The position numbers and the translations under genes are program-made. Shown in pieces: positions 35,350-47,570 of a stretch of 64,000 nt of DNA. Location of the stretch: the NCBI GenBank assembly GCA_014898415.1, contig RCTD01000003.1:682001-746000 (forward strand), written 5' to 3'. Source of the stretch: Stromatinia cepivora. Taxonomy: Eukaryota; Ascomycota; Leotiomycetes; Helotiales; Sclerotiniaceae. The notes beneath the pieces are model-generated. The model was not told the origin of the DNA and did no database searches. It saw only the letters and a program-made list of their open reading frames with translations. Each line of letters starts with the position of its first letter. The stretch's first letter is position 1.

Positions 35350-36288
35350 TTTGAGGGACGGTTGTTGATTGATTTGATTTGATTTGTGGTTTGTTGAATT
35401 GATTTGCGTATATTTCGATAGTAAAGTTGATGAATCGATGGATCAATGAAGTATTTGGAAAGAAAAGAAGTTAAATACTCCCATTCCTTCCCAGCTCCAA
35501 GCTCCAAACTCCAAGCTTAAGCTTACCAGTAGGAAAACAGCAAGAAAGAGCATTGTCCTCGTTTCTTGCCTCTTGGTGACGTCATTTTCGTGCCGCCAAA
35601 CCTTCGCAGGTGGTTAGGTTGGTGTTACCCCTCTCTTCTTTGTATGTGCGATTACCTCATTTTTGTTTTTGTGAGATTAGAATAAAGTTAATGATTAAAT
35701 TAGGAGATGAGTAGAGTAGAGTGTAGAGAGAGTATTGTTCTCTGTTGAGATACCTACTATATGTGTTTGTTTATTGGATTGAGTTAACCCTAATACTGGT
35801 AGATATTATTTATTTATCTATTTGGTGATTAGAGGGATAGTAGGGATAGTAGGGATAGTAGGGATTTATGATTTGTGATGTATGATACCGGTAATGGAAT
35901 GGCCTTTATATTTCCCACTTCGTATCCCTAAATCCCATTAGATTTAATATAAGGATTGATTTCCTTCCGGCAAAGGCGGGGAAGCGGGTCGGGCCAAAAT
36001 GAGGGGCGGGAGTACTCCGTAAAGCCAGTTCCTTATGAAGATACATTAACCATTAAATTTAATACAGTATATAAAACCGAAAACTTCCCACTTCCATATC
36101 TTTTTTCATACCTAGACTTAAACATTCCACTTACCCACCCACCCCCATTTTCCCACCGCGCAAAACAAACAGCAACACAATACAACTTATTTTATTAAAA
36201 AAAAAAAAAAAAAAAAAAAAGTAAAAACGCTCCCCCTTCATCCACCACCACCCCAAAAACCTCAAATCCCCAAAACTCCAAAAACAAA
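35350..36288. other. Intergenic region with poly(A) run and short repeats
   Basis: It contains the LEA-like gene promoter, a (GGGATAGTA)x3 repeat at about 35833-35862 and an A24 run at 36197-36220, about 70 bp past the 3' end of the tRNA-Leu gene. No gene recognised. Confidence 0.5.
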
Positions 36289-36402
36289 TGAACAGAGGGG
36301 GATTCGAACCCCCGCGGGCTAAGCCCATGAGAATGCTAGTCGATTTAAATCAACCAAGCTAGAAGCTTGAGTCACACGCCATAACCACTCGGCCATCTGT
36401 CC
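36289..36402 (-). tRNA. tRNA-Leu(CAA) with intron
   Basis: The minus strand reads GGACAGATGGCCGAGTGG at the 5' end, a CTCAAG anticodon loop (CAA), a long variable arm GGGCTTAGCCC and the T arm GGGGGTTCGAATCCCCC, and ends TCTGTTC plus discriminator A, which pairs with the 5' GGACAGA (one G-U). About 32 nt after the anticodon (cttctagctt... to about 36334) is an intron at the canonical position. The anticodon stem TGTGA/TCTCA has one T-T mismatch. Confidence 0.88.
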
Positions 36403-37011
36403 TTTGAATCGATTTGTTGATGGTTCGTTGATGTTGGGGGTCGGGTTTTGGGATTATATTGTTAGTGCGAGAAGAGATTGTGAATGAAAGAAATTTTGAA
36501 AGTGTGTGGGGTGGGGAGGATGAGAGAAAGATTTGTTAATGAAGATGGGTGAGAGGGTTGTTTGATTGGTGGGGGTTCTGTGTGTGTGTGATGTGGAGTG
36601 GTATACTAATTACTCTGTGGACTAGATACCCATTCGGATTATTCGCTCGCTCTGCGGAAAAAGTGATGATGAAATTCAGAAATGACTAGATACTGGTATT
36701 TTATCAGTTTGCAAGTAGATAAATTTAGAATTTCTAAATATTTGAATTTTATTTCCTTTTGTTTTGTTTTTTCGAATGTACAAAGTTTGTTCGATAAATA
36801 CTAATAAATAGCTGTAAATAAATGGATGCCATTCCAAATGAACCAGTGATCGACCGGTACGAAATCAAAAAGCGACATACACTCCCCCTGGTGCTGGTTC
36901 TATACCAAAAATGTATATGTATCCATATAGAAAACAACACCAAACGCCCAACTATGCCCTGTAAACATCCAACCATCTTTCCCTCTCAAAACCCCATTCG
37001 CCCTCCTCATC
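36403..37011. other. Intergenic region
   Basis: 609 bp between the tRNA-Leu 5' end and the GH76 gene stop. No coding or repeat signal beyond short GT-rich stretches. Confidence 0.5.
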
Positions 37012-38523
37012 TCAACCCATAACCATAAAACCTACACCACCAAGTACACCAGAAATAATAAGCGCCGTTAAGACTCCCGCTCCGGCTCTATCTCCACTAG
37101 TAACCGGTGTTTCGACTGTTCCATCACTTTTCGTACTACTTCCGCTTCCACCCGCGACATTTCCAACACTAGTTCCACCGGTATCATTCGTGACGAGATT
37201 GGGAGCCGTTCCGATGAGTGTTGCTTGGATTACACTGAGTGCGCTCATTTGTTCCCCAACTCCGTACTTTCCATCGTAGGCACTTCCTGCGGTCCAATGC
37301 TCTCCACAGGCTCTTCCGCTAACTCCTCCGGAGCATTGTGCGGCTGCACCTTGGGCCGATGCGTTGATGTATGTCATGATTGTTGGTTCGGTGAATGGGG
37401 CGATTTTAGTTGTTGCGGCCATCCAACGAGATAGGTAGGCTTTGAAGGATTGTTCATCAGTGTCGCAACCAACAGTGGTGGTTTCGCACGCTACTTCGAA
37501 CATAACATTGTCTTTGAAGAAGATGTTACTAGCATCTAAGAGACCTTGTGTTCGATTTTGCCAAATTGTTGATCCGTTGGTCTATCAAGAATGTGTTAGT
37601 AAGGTTGTATTGCTTATTTGAATGATAGTGAGGAAGGAAGAGGTGACGAACGTAATTGTACATCATGGCGGACCCCAAAAGATAAATACCAGTGTTGTAA
37701 GTCCACTGTATATGATCGATAGAGCTGCAATTCGTGGTATCGGATGTACCATCATATACTTCATAAGCGTCACCAATTAGTCCAACACTTTGTTCCCATG
37801 TAAAGATCCTTTCGGCCCATTCAGCATATGATGAATTCCCTGTATACCTTGCCAATCTAGCTCCTAAGTTGAAGAAACAACCATTCGCAATACTGTTCTT
37901 GTAATTGTATCCGGAATTAAATGTGAAGACCTGCCATCTCAGTCCACCTCCGCAGGTTGAATCATCCCATCTAGCTGCCATATCGTTGAAAACTGCTTGC
38001 GCCATCGCCAACCAACCAGGGGTTCCATTGTCCGGATTATCGAAATTAGTCTCTGCTGCTGTCATAGCAGCCATTCCCCAGAATCCCTGATCATCGTTTC
38101 CTTCTGTTTTTGTCTGGTTTATAGGCATGAAATCATAATCGTCGCCAGCTTGATGTAGAAGTGCTTGTTTCACTTCGGCGTTGTAGGTGTCGTCTCCCGT
38201 ATAATACCAATAGTCGACCATTATACCAAACATAGCTCCTGCCTCCCACCAATAATAAGGATCAGGCAGGTTACCGGGGACATCTCCGGTGTTGTTTCCT
38301 GTATAATATTTCATCATGTCGTAGGCGACATCGGATGCGGCTGTTTTGATACTTTCTAATGATAATCATCTCATCAGCGTGTTGCTCATTACCGTGAAGC
38401 AAGGAATATTGAGAGAGGCATACCATCAGAGCTCAGATCAAGAGTGATTGCACCAACCAAACTACTGCATGTTGAACATATAGCAGCAGTATATGCCAAG
38501 GCTTTCCCTCCACTTACCCTCAT
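37012..38523 (-). CDS. GH76 mannan endo-1,6-alpha-mannosidase-like protein (Dfg5/Dcw1 family), GPI-anchored
   Basis: Dfg5/Dcw1 enzymes transfer GPI-proteins from their lipid anchor to cell-wall glucan. Three exons (38424-38523, 37652-38355, 37012-37581) give 457 residues. The start [20 protein letters not shown] is a signal peptide. The GH76 fold shows [11 protein letters not shown], the catalytic Asp pair in [28 protein letters not shown] and [15 protein letters not shown]. The C-terminus is Ser/Thr/Gly-rich followed by a hydrophobic tail ([20 protein letters not shown]), a GPI-attachment signal. Its own anchor would depend on the Gpi1 pathway encoded nearby. Confidence 0.9.
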
Positions 38524-40270
38524 CTTGATCCTCTTGTGTAATTCGAACTTGACTATAGATACTGTATATAGCACCCTTCACTAGTAACAATCCAAGAAAA
38601 AAAAAGTCCCGATCAATCCCGGATTTGCAAAAGATTCGGCCAAACGAGTGTATAAGATAAAGTATGGCGAATCAGTAAAGTTCAAAAAGGAAAGCTTACC
38701 CTCTTACCATCAAGTCGAGAAGAAATGAAGACTACTCTTCAAAATTTTGGAGAGAGAGGAGACATGCTTCCTCCCTCACTTACCACCGACTCCATAACAA
38801 CAAAACTTTCTCCACTGTTCCGTACCTGACATACGACCTACGGCAACTCCTCTTTGCCTTCTTTCCTTTTAATAGACCTCGCACCTCAGCCACATCCCAG
38901 GGTATTTCGAAACACTATTCTCAGAATCGTGTAGATCCACCATCGTTTTCTGGAAAAGAAACGAAAGGACGGGAATAGCTGTACGGAAGACTAATTCCTG
39001 GTTCATACCAAATGAATAATGGATACGCATTGGCTTACGTGGTGGGTACGTCATCCTTGTTTGGTTCGCGTTTAATTGATGACCTGGTGGCCCTCATCTC
39101 CCAGAGACATCCAATCTCTCACCATCGTGAATCAAGATATCAATCTTTCAAACATGCCACCTTTGATCTTGATATAAAATTCTCGAAAAGCAATATCACA
39201 ACGATGATAGAAGCCAAGAGATAGGTGTCTTGGATGGCGATGCTTAGTTGGGGATAAATCTTTGGGGCAATCCCTCCGTTTTTCTCTCGAAGGGCTTGGA
39301 AAAAAGCTTGTCTCCACTCAAGTCCCGAAAAGGAGCGATCCGCTGCGGAGATTGGCGGCAAGGATGAACGGGATACGAGATGAGTGGCTGATCATGTGAC
39401 TAGTAGAGGAAAGGGGCTCAACGATCCAAAACGATCCAAAATCGGTGATGATTTTTAATGAAAAGAGTTCCCTGTTTACCCCATGGTACAGTAAAGCCGG
39501 TTCCGATTATAAGTATTTGGAATCGCTGGCTCGCCGTGAACGAATTTGGATTTTCTAACTCATCTTATTTTCGGTGATCGCCCATGACCCACAACAACTT
39601 TGTCATGATTTCATGAAATCGATCATGTGACTAGCTCTATCTCTTGGTGTCGAATTCGTTTGAGAGCAACAAAACTTTATGACTAAACTTCACATCTCTT
39701 GTGAGCGCCGAGGGACCTCAATTATTTGACAGCAATTGTGGAAAAACAATGATATCGCGAATGGAGATGTTTCATTAGCAAAGATGTAGGAAGATCTTCA
39801 ATCAACATGATGATGGTAATGTTTTGACTGGAAATAAATAAATGTCATACAAGTAAGACTACAAGTTGAATGACTCTCTTCTTTTTTTCTTGACTTTCAA
39901 TATAGCGGAAAGTCACCTGATAAGCGCTTTCTTCATTCACAAATGTTTGGTTTCTACACTTTATAAGTCATTATGGAAGCTACAATGGTGCAATCATCCA
40001 AAGCCAAGAAAAAGCACCTTGGTGGTTACACCAAGCACTCACATCACATCACATTGTAAACAAGTCCACCATTATGATTCACAATGCATTTTGGAAATCA
40101 CGTTACAACCTTGTTGGCTCAATATTATCAAGGTACTTATATCTTTACAAGGCGTATAGATTTATTTTTACTGCTCATGTTTTTGGATTCTTTTGGATTT
40201 ATTATCTCTGTTATACCCTACGTTTCGTCAATTGTTCGACCCTCTCTCTACACTTTTCAAAGCAGCAATC
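38524..40270. other. Long divergent intergenic region
   Basis: 1.75 kb between divergent genes. I find no convincing gene. The decamer ATCATGTGAC occurs at 39391-39400 and 39622-39631, and a tandem CGATCCAAAA occurs near 39422. Confidence 0.45.
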
Positions 40271-41323
40271 ATGAAGATTATCGACCCAACCACGGAGAGA
40301 GAGATAGAGAGACTTGCGAAGCACCGTCCCAGTAAACCTCTTGAGCTTCACATAGATTTCAAAATAGAAATGATTTCCAAGTGGCCAAATCAAAGATTTG
40401 ACATTGTATTAAAGAAACATCGCAGTCATAAGGATTATCATGGTATTATTGAGCTTTTGCATGAGTTGGATCAATCTGAGCTTAGATCATTCTTGTGGAA
40501 AGGTTTGGCTTGCAGGAACCTCTCAGAGTATCGTGATATACAATATCCACGAATCGAGTCGAAACCCGAAACACAACTCACAGTCGGCGATCGAACTTTT
40601 CCCTCCTTCAAAAGATTACCAACCGAACTTCGATTAGACATATGGGAATACGTGTTTGCAGAAGATCTTGTCCCAAAAGTTCATCATTTGAACAGTACCG
40701 ACCGCAATACTGGAAAGATCACAGACTCAATCACATCACATCTCCCATTTTCAAACATCGTACAAGTCTGTAAGGAGTCTCGAGAATGGTATCTCTCTCG
40801 AACACAAAACAGTTGGGCATTTGGGACATACGTCAATTTTCGCAGCGATATCATGTACCTTACCCAACAAGTTGAAGCATCCAATATCCTTTACGATACT
40901 CTTCTATCAAGCCCTCAAATGACGAAAGTCCAAAACTTGGCATTGCGCCGAACATGCCTTACCGATAATCCTCAAAAAACCTTCAATCATGTCGAAGCAC
41001 ATGCAAACCTCCGAGAAAAGCTTCCCTCCTTGGAAAACATTTACGTCGTCATAAATGAGATTCGAGATTCAAATACCGTCGATAGAGATAACGGCATCAA
41101 GTTTCAGCATCTCTCAGCAAGGCAAAAAAGAAAGTGGGTAGACGTAGGATATGCGAGGACATGGTTGAGATGGTTGAATGAGAGAATGATGGATAGGGGT
41201 TACAAGAGTGTGAATCATCATTTCGTTATGGTTGGTACTGAGTGCACGGATCCACTATCTTCGGAATATGGAGAGATAATCTTCGAGAGAAGGATTCGTG
41301 ATGGAACTCTCGAACTCTTTTGA
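40271..41323 (+). CDS. 2EXR-domain protein
   Basis: 350 residues in one exon, from ATG 40271 (MKIIDPTTEREIERLAKHRP). The domain hallmark is FPSFKRLPTELRLDIWEYVF at about residues 120-140, the F-box-like 2EXR motif that is abundant in Pezizomycotina. VCKESREWYL follows later, as usual. No signal peptide or membrane segment. The biochemical role of the family is not established; some members may act in protein interaction. I did not use a longer upstream reading because it lacks an ATG. Confidence 0.8.
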   Translation: MKIIDPTTEREIERLAKHRPSKPLELHIDFKIEMISKWPNQRFDIVLKKHRSHKDYHGIIELLHELDQSELRSFLWKGLACRNLSEYRDIQYPRIESKPETQLTVGDRTFPSFKRLPTELRLDIWEYVFAEDLVPKVHHLNSTDRNTGKITDSITSHLPFSNIVQVCKESREWYLSRTQNSWAFGTYVNFRSDIMYLTQQVEASNILYDTLLSSPQMTKVQNLALRRTCLTDNPQKTFNHVEAHANLREKLPSLENIYVVINEIRDSNTVDRDNGIKFQHLSARQKRKWVDVGYARTWLRWLNERMMDRGYKSVNHHFVMVGTECTDPLSSEYGEIIFERRIRDGTLELF

Positions 41324-42563
41324 ATTAATGGTAGAGGACATTTGTCACATGGCTTTTGATGCATGAGCGGGCTTACGATGCTTTGATCGGAGTTATTGCT
41401 GGAATCATTGCGAGGGATTGGGCTGGGTTTATGGACATGAGTTTCATCGTTTGGCTGCTTGCTTACTTATGGAGCAATATGAGGTGTATTGCTGGATACC
41501 ATGCAGGTATTGGACAATTGGATGCAAATTATGGGATTTAACAGAGTTGATAGTAAAGGAGGGTTTAGAAGCGAAGAGCAAGCATGTTAGCCATCAATGA
41601 GCATTGCGCGGAGAAGTATGCTTACGACTGGTTCAAGGAATGCTTCTTATCGAAGGATATCATATTTTAGACGGCGCGCGAGGTATCCACATGAGCGGTC
41701 TCTCATATTCATAGACGAATTATAACTTCTAAAAACACAATTCGTGCTCTCATAAAGTTGCCGCGCGAGATACTACCAAATATTTCGAACAAAGTCCAAT
41801 ATTTCAAATGTCTATTTCCCATGTCACGATTCCTTTTCATAAGCAACAACATCCATCAATAAGCATTCATAAGCACACCAACTCTCCTCTCATCTTCGTA
41901 CCCACGAACTCTAAAGGGTAAATCCTTCCCATAGCAAAGATTAAGGTAATGTTGAGTTTGAGGTGGAAAGATAATATGTAATATTTAACTGTACAACTCC
42001 ACCGTACGATTTCTTGATAAATCAAAACAGAGAACAAAACAAAACTCCTTATAATTCCAATCTTATGAAACAAACAGCCGTATTTTGTTGTAACATCAAT
42101 ATCCCGCTTCCATTCTCCTATCAATCGAAATGGGGTTCCGCTTGCCCTTGCGGACGGGGAGGATTGGTGGAGGGGGGCGCAGGGCACTGCCGTGGAGCCA
42201 GGGTAGTTGAGAGGGATATTTGTTTATGTGTTTTAGGGGTTTGGAGACTTCTGTTAATGATGGGGAGGAAGGGTAAATGATGGGAGATAGAGGTGCTAAT
42301 CATGGGACGGACCATACTAGTTAATTTGTAATGACGAAGCATGAGATTGTTTATGCGTGGGAATGCGTGTATAGATGTGGCTCAAGGTCGTTTGAATTTA
42401 TTGGCCCGTGAGGATGATATCGGAGTGTACGGGCGTGGCTTTCTCCAAACGTTCTTCAACGGGAAAGAATAAGGCACATCATATTGAAGGTGCTGTTTTG
42501 TCTTCTACAGTATCAGTCATCAGAAAAAACCAAAGTCTGCTGGTGAAATCCATGAACACCCAA
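41324..42563. other. Intergenic region
   Basis: 1.24 kb without a supported gene. Short frames near 41356-41600 and 42014-42340 lack motifs. Confidence 0.45.
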
Positions 42564-42601
42564 GCGGCTTTAGCTCATTTGTGAGAGCGCCAGACTGAAG
42601 A
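42564..42601 (+). pseudogene. tRNA-Phe 5' half-gene
   Basis: The sequence GCGGCTTTAGCTCATTTG..GCCAGACTGAAGA is the tRNA-Phe(GAA) 5' half up to the anticodon, differing little from the gene at 42860-42949. The 3' half is missing; only CTAGTTCGACCC follows, resembling a T loop. The accepted gene lies 260 bp away on the opposite strand, so the two face each other. Confidence 0.8.
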
Positions 42602-42859
42602 CTAGTTCGACCCATTGAATCAATGAAAGAAGGCTAATATGATATAAATGAATCTATATAAAAATATCTCATCCAGCTTTCATCGGATTTGCAGCTTATT
42701 ACAAAACGTGGGTTTAGTTCAATATAATGTGGGGTAAAATCGCCAACCCAAATTACCCGATCTTGTACCATCGAGCAAACCACCATAATTTCAAAGCAAA
42801 AGAAGCAAAATAAATTGCAAAAATAAATAAATCGTTGAGGTTGGCCTCAACTCGCAGAA

Positions 42860-42949
42860 TGCGGCTTCTGTGGATCGAACACAGTGCCTCCAGATTTATG
42901 GGCTGAAGTGGACTTCAGTCTGGCGCTCTCCCAAGTGAGCTAAAGCCGC
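42860..42949 (-). tRNA. tRNA-Phe(GAA) with intron
   Basis: On minus it starts GCGGCTTTAGCTCACTTGGG, with anticodon loop ACTGAAG (GAA), a short intron after the anticodon (about 17 nt, tccacttcagcccataa), then ATCTGGAGGC and the T arm CTGTGTTCGATCCACAG, and a 3' end GAAGCCGC plus discriminator A pairing with the 5' GCGGCTT. All stems pair well. Confidence 0.95.
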
Positions 42950-44267
42950 TTGAGAATGTGTTTCTTTTTGTGAAAATTTGGTGCCTGTTTTGTTTTATGT
43001 TAGAGCTGCCCAATCGAAACGACTTGCTGTTATCAATGGATTTTTGAATTAGCGCAATCATGTGACTTTATAACATCATGTGACTTTATAACATCATGTG
43101 ACCTTTCACTGATCTTCCGGGACAAAAGCACGCGTTCTATCCAATCACAATCAAAGGACGGGAACTTTTTGCAAGTTGAGCATCGTTTGTTTAGCAGCTA
43201 CAGCTACCTGCACTCTTCAAATAACAACCTTGGAAGTGCATGAATTCAATTATGTTGGTTTGCCGAGATAGCCCGCGGACAAATCAGCCAATGAAAGTCA
43301 TAGAAAAAAAGCCAACATACATCACAAAATGAAGCTGTTATATGCGTATATCAGATGAATTCAGAATTTGTCGGTAACGCTTTTAGTTAGACATGATCTT
43401 CCTTCCTTGGATGGAATCTCATTATGAATAGGAATTATATTGGCTTCGATGTCCACGAACGGCGTGCCAGTACATCCTTTGTGTCTACAAAGAGTCCTCC
43501 CATGAACTACTTCCCGATTTATCTAGCTATCGCTGCTTTAGTGCTCATCAACAATGAAGTCACATAGATTGCACTACCAGGCCAAAGTGATAGCAGACAA
43601 TGTATTTCTGGCCTGATTTCCCATAATACCTGGTCGGTGTCACCGCTGCGCTCTAGGGAATGAGGGTTGATCGGCTGAAAATGGTTAACCAATTTCAAAC
43701 GTGAAAGATTAGAGCCATCTCAAGATTCGCTTGACAGTCAGCATGGCGCTAAACACTTGCGGTCTAGTCCGCGTATTTCACGTGTAAGCAATGACAAGGT
43801 TTAAATTTATTGTGATCAAATATCTAAACCCCGTATGGATTGAAGAGAAGCGAGAGGGTGCCGGAAAAGTGTGGTTGCATAGCGCATCCTACCAACACCT
43901 GCTCTTTTTGCTACGAAATTTGCACGTTGGCACGCTTCTGCAACGAGGCAGATGAGTTTATCTTTTTGAACATGGTTAAAAGGAAATATCCCATACAAAA
44001 GAAATGCCCACCGAAATTTCGCTTCGACTTTATTAGCAGGCATTTCTTTTCAGCTGTTGCGATTGCATACTTGATTTCTTCTATAAATCTAAGATGTTTC
44101 CTCTCCTCAAGTCTGTAGTCTCTCTTCAGTTTGTTTCTTGGCTGGCGCGTTACACTTAGCATTTGGCTTCCGATCTTCAATCTCCCTTTGAGTTACATAT
44201 CAATACCTATCTATAGATCGACCCAGAAGTACTAGGTTCTCAACCTTTACCACACGGCAGAATCACC
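42950..44267. other. Intergenic region
   Basis: 1.3 kb without a supported gene, apart from the tandem repeat at 43057-43102. Confidence 0.45.
43057..43102. repeat. 18-bp tandem repeat, 2.6 copies
   Basis: The unit ATCATGTGACTTTATAAC occurs twice in full and once partially. Each copy carries the ATCATGTGAC decamer also seen at 39391 and 39622. Confidence 0.9.
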
Positions 44268-45263
44268 ATGTCAACTACCAAAAAGAACCATAATATGGCC
44301 GTGCATGGCTCTATCACCTCCGAGTTAGTTCATACTCTTGCATTGTCTCTTATTTTGTTATCAATTGCATGAGTCCCACACGCAATGTCAGACTTAGAGG
44401 CTTTACACTTATCATAGATAACAAGATTCAGAAATCAAGCTCAGACTACGGTCTCTAGTCTCGTGCTTGTCGGTCTCATCAGTCTATGCTACAGTCTCGA
44501 CTTCAAGTGTTGTGGATATTCGTGGACATGTTGTGCCTCTTCCTCTTTCCCCACTTCCAAAGTTGTCTTTTCCTTCGGCATGCGTACTCCTTTAGATCAT
44601 TTCAGTTCTTCATGAAGCTTCGATTTTGCTTCAACATCTCTCCATCCTTTGCGGCATAACAATCTCCATAAATCATTCACTTCCCGTCAAAAGTTCTTTT
44701 TGATACATTATCATATTCTAACATTATCACTCCACTCAGTACAAAGAACTCATCCTCTACCACTTCACTTGGTTCTTTCTCGATCCTCTCCACCACCACC
44801 GATTCATCATCCCTCCATGCAAATAGCATCCAACTCTATATTGCGGACGATGTCCATTATGTTCCATATAAATCTACCGCCAACACTACATATAACCGTC
44901 ACACTCGGCTAATTACAGCAGTTGTGGCAGGATATCGAATGGGTATCAAATTGCAGGAGTTTGATACAAAGTTCCACACTGGCGCCAGTGGCAGTGAGTA
45001 AAGCCTAGGGGCGGATAGACCCTCAATTTGCATATCAATCCTGTTTGACAGGTGATCAGAGTGGTGGGCTTGTTTGGCGCGCTGGCGCGCTGGCGAACGG
45101 GGACGAAGGGATCAGAGTAGTAGGGGATGAGTATAAGAATCAGTCTGGAGGCTCGTTGGTGTTCGTGTTATTTATAAAAACTTTACTTTCAGATAATGAT
45201 ATATTTACGGCATGGAATAAATGCCATGTTTTACCCCGATACACATATATATTCAACAATTAA
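44268..45263 (+). CDS. Possible multi-exon gene, structure unresolved
   Basis: The best-supported part is two 3' exons, 44740-44993 and 45052-45263, joined by a good intron (GTGAGT...TTGACAG). They read SSSTTSLGSFSILSTTTDSS, then LITAVVAGYRMGIKLQEFDT and HTGASGSDQSGGLVWRAG, ending YIFNN. Upstream there is an ATG at 44268 (MSTTKKNHNMAVHG) and Ser/Val-rich open stretches at about 44430-44590, but I could not find junctions that join them. The Ser/Thr richness suggests a secreted or wall protein. It may be only a fragment or a chance model. Confidence 0.3.
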
Positions 45264-46626
45264 GTGCTAGGTCAAACTTTTGTTTAGGGTCATTGCACAG
45301 CCTAGCCGGCTGGGACCAGACTCTCACGTAGAAACAGGAGGAAAGTAGCTTTCGCAATGCAATCAACCTATAACCGCATCCGCGCGCATATCCTGTATCG
45401 ATTGAAGTGATATATGTATGAGCATGGGGAGGGTTAGCTACTAAGCATAAAACCAACCTCGCAGTCCTTCCGACTTATTCATTTAGATAGAGCATTTGCA
45501 TTGTTTTCACCTCGCGCTCTGTGCAGAATTGTAAGTTGGGTGCAAAACTCGAATTCTTATTTTGTTGGCAAACATGGACTCAGGATTTAATACCTCAACG
45601 ACTTCGATCTTTGTAGGCTATGCATATCATTTTTTAGAAGCTTTGTATCCTAGAACGTTGATGTGGTGAAGGCACTAGGGTTAGTGCTTTTGGAGAATAG
45701 TTGAGTAATCTTCACTTGAGAATGTATCCGGGTTAGCGTAGGACCCTACTACTCCCCTAAAGAATTATTCCGCGGGGTCGCCGCTATATGTATTTGGCGA
45801 GTAGCATTTATCACTAGATATATTTTTTGCTGCCGGCCGCGATCTAAAACCCTATTACTTCCCGCCTTGGGTCTTTTGAACAACTATATCGACTCGTGCC
45901 AGGCTATTAGACTCACCACCCATTAAGGTGAATCACATCCGCCGAGTGGCCAAACATCCATATGGACAGTCCCCACGTCTAGAGATATTGGCCGGAGGCC
46001 AGGTTTTCGAGGGATGAACAATGACCACGACCTGTTGATTGGAGTCCTTGGACATCACTCATACTCTCTCAAAATAAGTCGATTAGATGAGTATAGTTCA
46101 TCGTACGACATTGCAAAGTACATTTGAATTCAACTTAAGCCTTACCACATGGTACCGTCCAGAGAACTCGTTGCGAGGGAATGTGCTAACACTGTTGCCA
46201 TTTCCTAGACATGCTCCTGCGATTCGCCTACGACAGACTAGGAAAAACAAATTCTCATGAACTAGACCTTACAAAATGGAATAACTCGAAGGGGAAAGGT
46301 CGCATTTGAATCCAGATATTGAAGAGGCTCATGAGGTAACTATGCCAGGGAGATATCATTTCATTGTCGAACCCAAATCCAGACATTGAAAAATTTGAGA
46401 GCTTAAGAGAAACAAGAGGAAACTTCATGATGTGAAGGGTTCGAACTAGCACTTGCTCAGTTATCCCTTAAGAATACCAACATTATGGTAGCACTTTCAC
46501 CAGGTATGCAGAAGTCCTCAATCAAATATCAGGGACAGACTATCCATCATTTTTACTTTCCCTCACCACAACGCTTTATCTAAACATTATTTCCGATTCT
46601 GTAAAAGATTTACACAACGCCAAACT
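45264..46626. other. Intergenic region
   Basis: 1.36 kb. No supported gene, tRNA or repeat seen. Confidence 0.45.
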
Positions 46627-47570
46627 TTACGTGCTAAAACATTGGCCACCATTTGCACTGACAACACTACCGGTCATCCATGCACTCTCCGGATTACAAA
46701 CCATAGCAACAATGCTAGCGATCTCCTCAACATATGCCGGGCGACCACCCCATTTCTTGCCCACTGCCTTAACTTCTTCGGTGTCCCACTCACGTACACC
46801 TGACAGTGGGATCAAAGGACTCCACTGTGCTTGGGCTGCAAGCACATCATCGCTACATTGACGGAACATGTCAGTGAGTACCGAACCAGGGTTGATAGTG
46901 TTGACCGTGGCGTGTTCAGCCAATTCTCTTGACCAGGTTCTTGTCATAGCCTCAAGCGCACCCTTTGTTCCGTTATAAAGCGTCAAGTATGGAGTGCCGA
47001 CCTTCTGTCCAATGCTGGAAACGTTCACGATTCTTCCTGATCGATCTGTAGGTAGGTATGGCTTGCATGCGCCTGTGAGCAAGATGGGTGCTAGCACGTT
47101 GGTCTCATATGACTTGATAAAATCCGCATGTGTAACGGTTTCAAGAGGGCCAATGCCTATCATAATAGCAGCGCAGTTGATTAGAATGTCGATTTGGAGC
47201 TTGTTGGTTTTGGCGTTCGGAGGCATCTTTGATATACAAGCTTCGATGATGGCGGCGCAACCTTCAGGTGTGGAGATATCAGATCGACACGGCACGGCAA
47301 CTACGCCATGTTTCTTAGTAAGCTCTTCCGCGAGCTCAGCAGCAGAGCTGTCTGAGGCTTCGGTTAGATAGCTTATTAGGATGTTAGCACCCTTAGATGC
47401 GAGATTTCGAGCTATTCCAGCACCAATGCCTAGTAACAAGGTTAGTCAATACGTATAAACTGTGACAGGGTTATCCATCCTTATAACATACTTCGTGCTG
47501 AACCCGTTACAATTGCAACCCTTCCAGCATGCACTCGATTAGTATCTGTGGATTGACCTTTGGAGGACAT
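46627..47570 (-). CDS. Short-chain dehydrogenase/reductase
   Basis: 293 residues in two exons (47492-47570, 46627-47429), intron 47430-47491. This is an NAD(P)-binding Rossmann-fold oxidoreductase. The cofactor loop VTGSARSIGAG is completed across the intron. ILINCAAIM stands in place of the usual NNAG. The catalytic Ser is in IVNVSSIGQ and the YxxxK is in LYNGTKGALEAMTR. The C-terminus WMTGSVVSANGGQ matches classical fungal SDRs. The aspartate-containing stretch VPCRSDIS is present. Substrate is unknown. No partner biosynthetic gene lies beside it. Confidence 0.9.

Noticed and set aside
36197..36220. A24 run considered as the tail of a retroposed copy
   Set aside because: No target duplication or cDNA-like sequence upstream; it lies just past the tRNA-Leu 3' end and is better read as a homopolymer.
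40193..40270. Longer N-terminus for the 2EXR protein
   Set aside because: It would begin at TTG; the ATG at 40271 gives the usual charged start.
43057..43102. Tandem repeat considered as a CRISPR-like array
   Set aside because: The repeats are directly adjacent with no spacers, in a eukaryotic genome.
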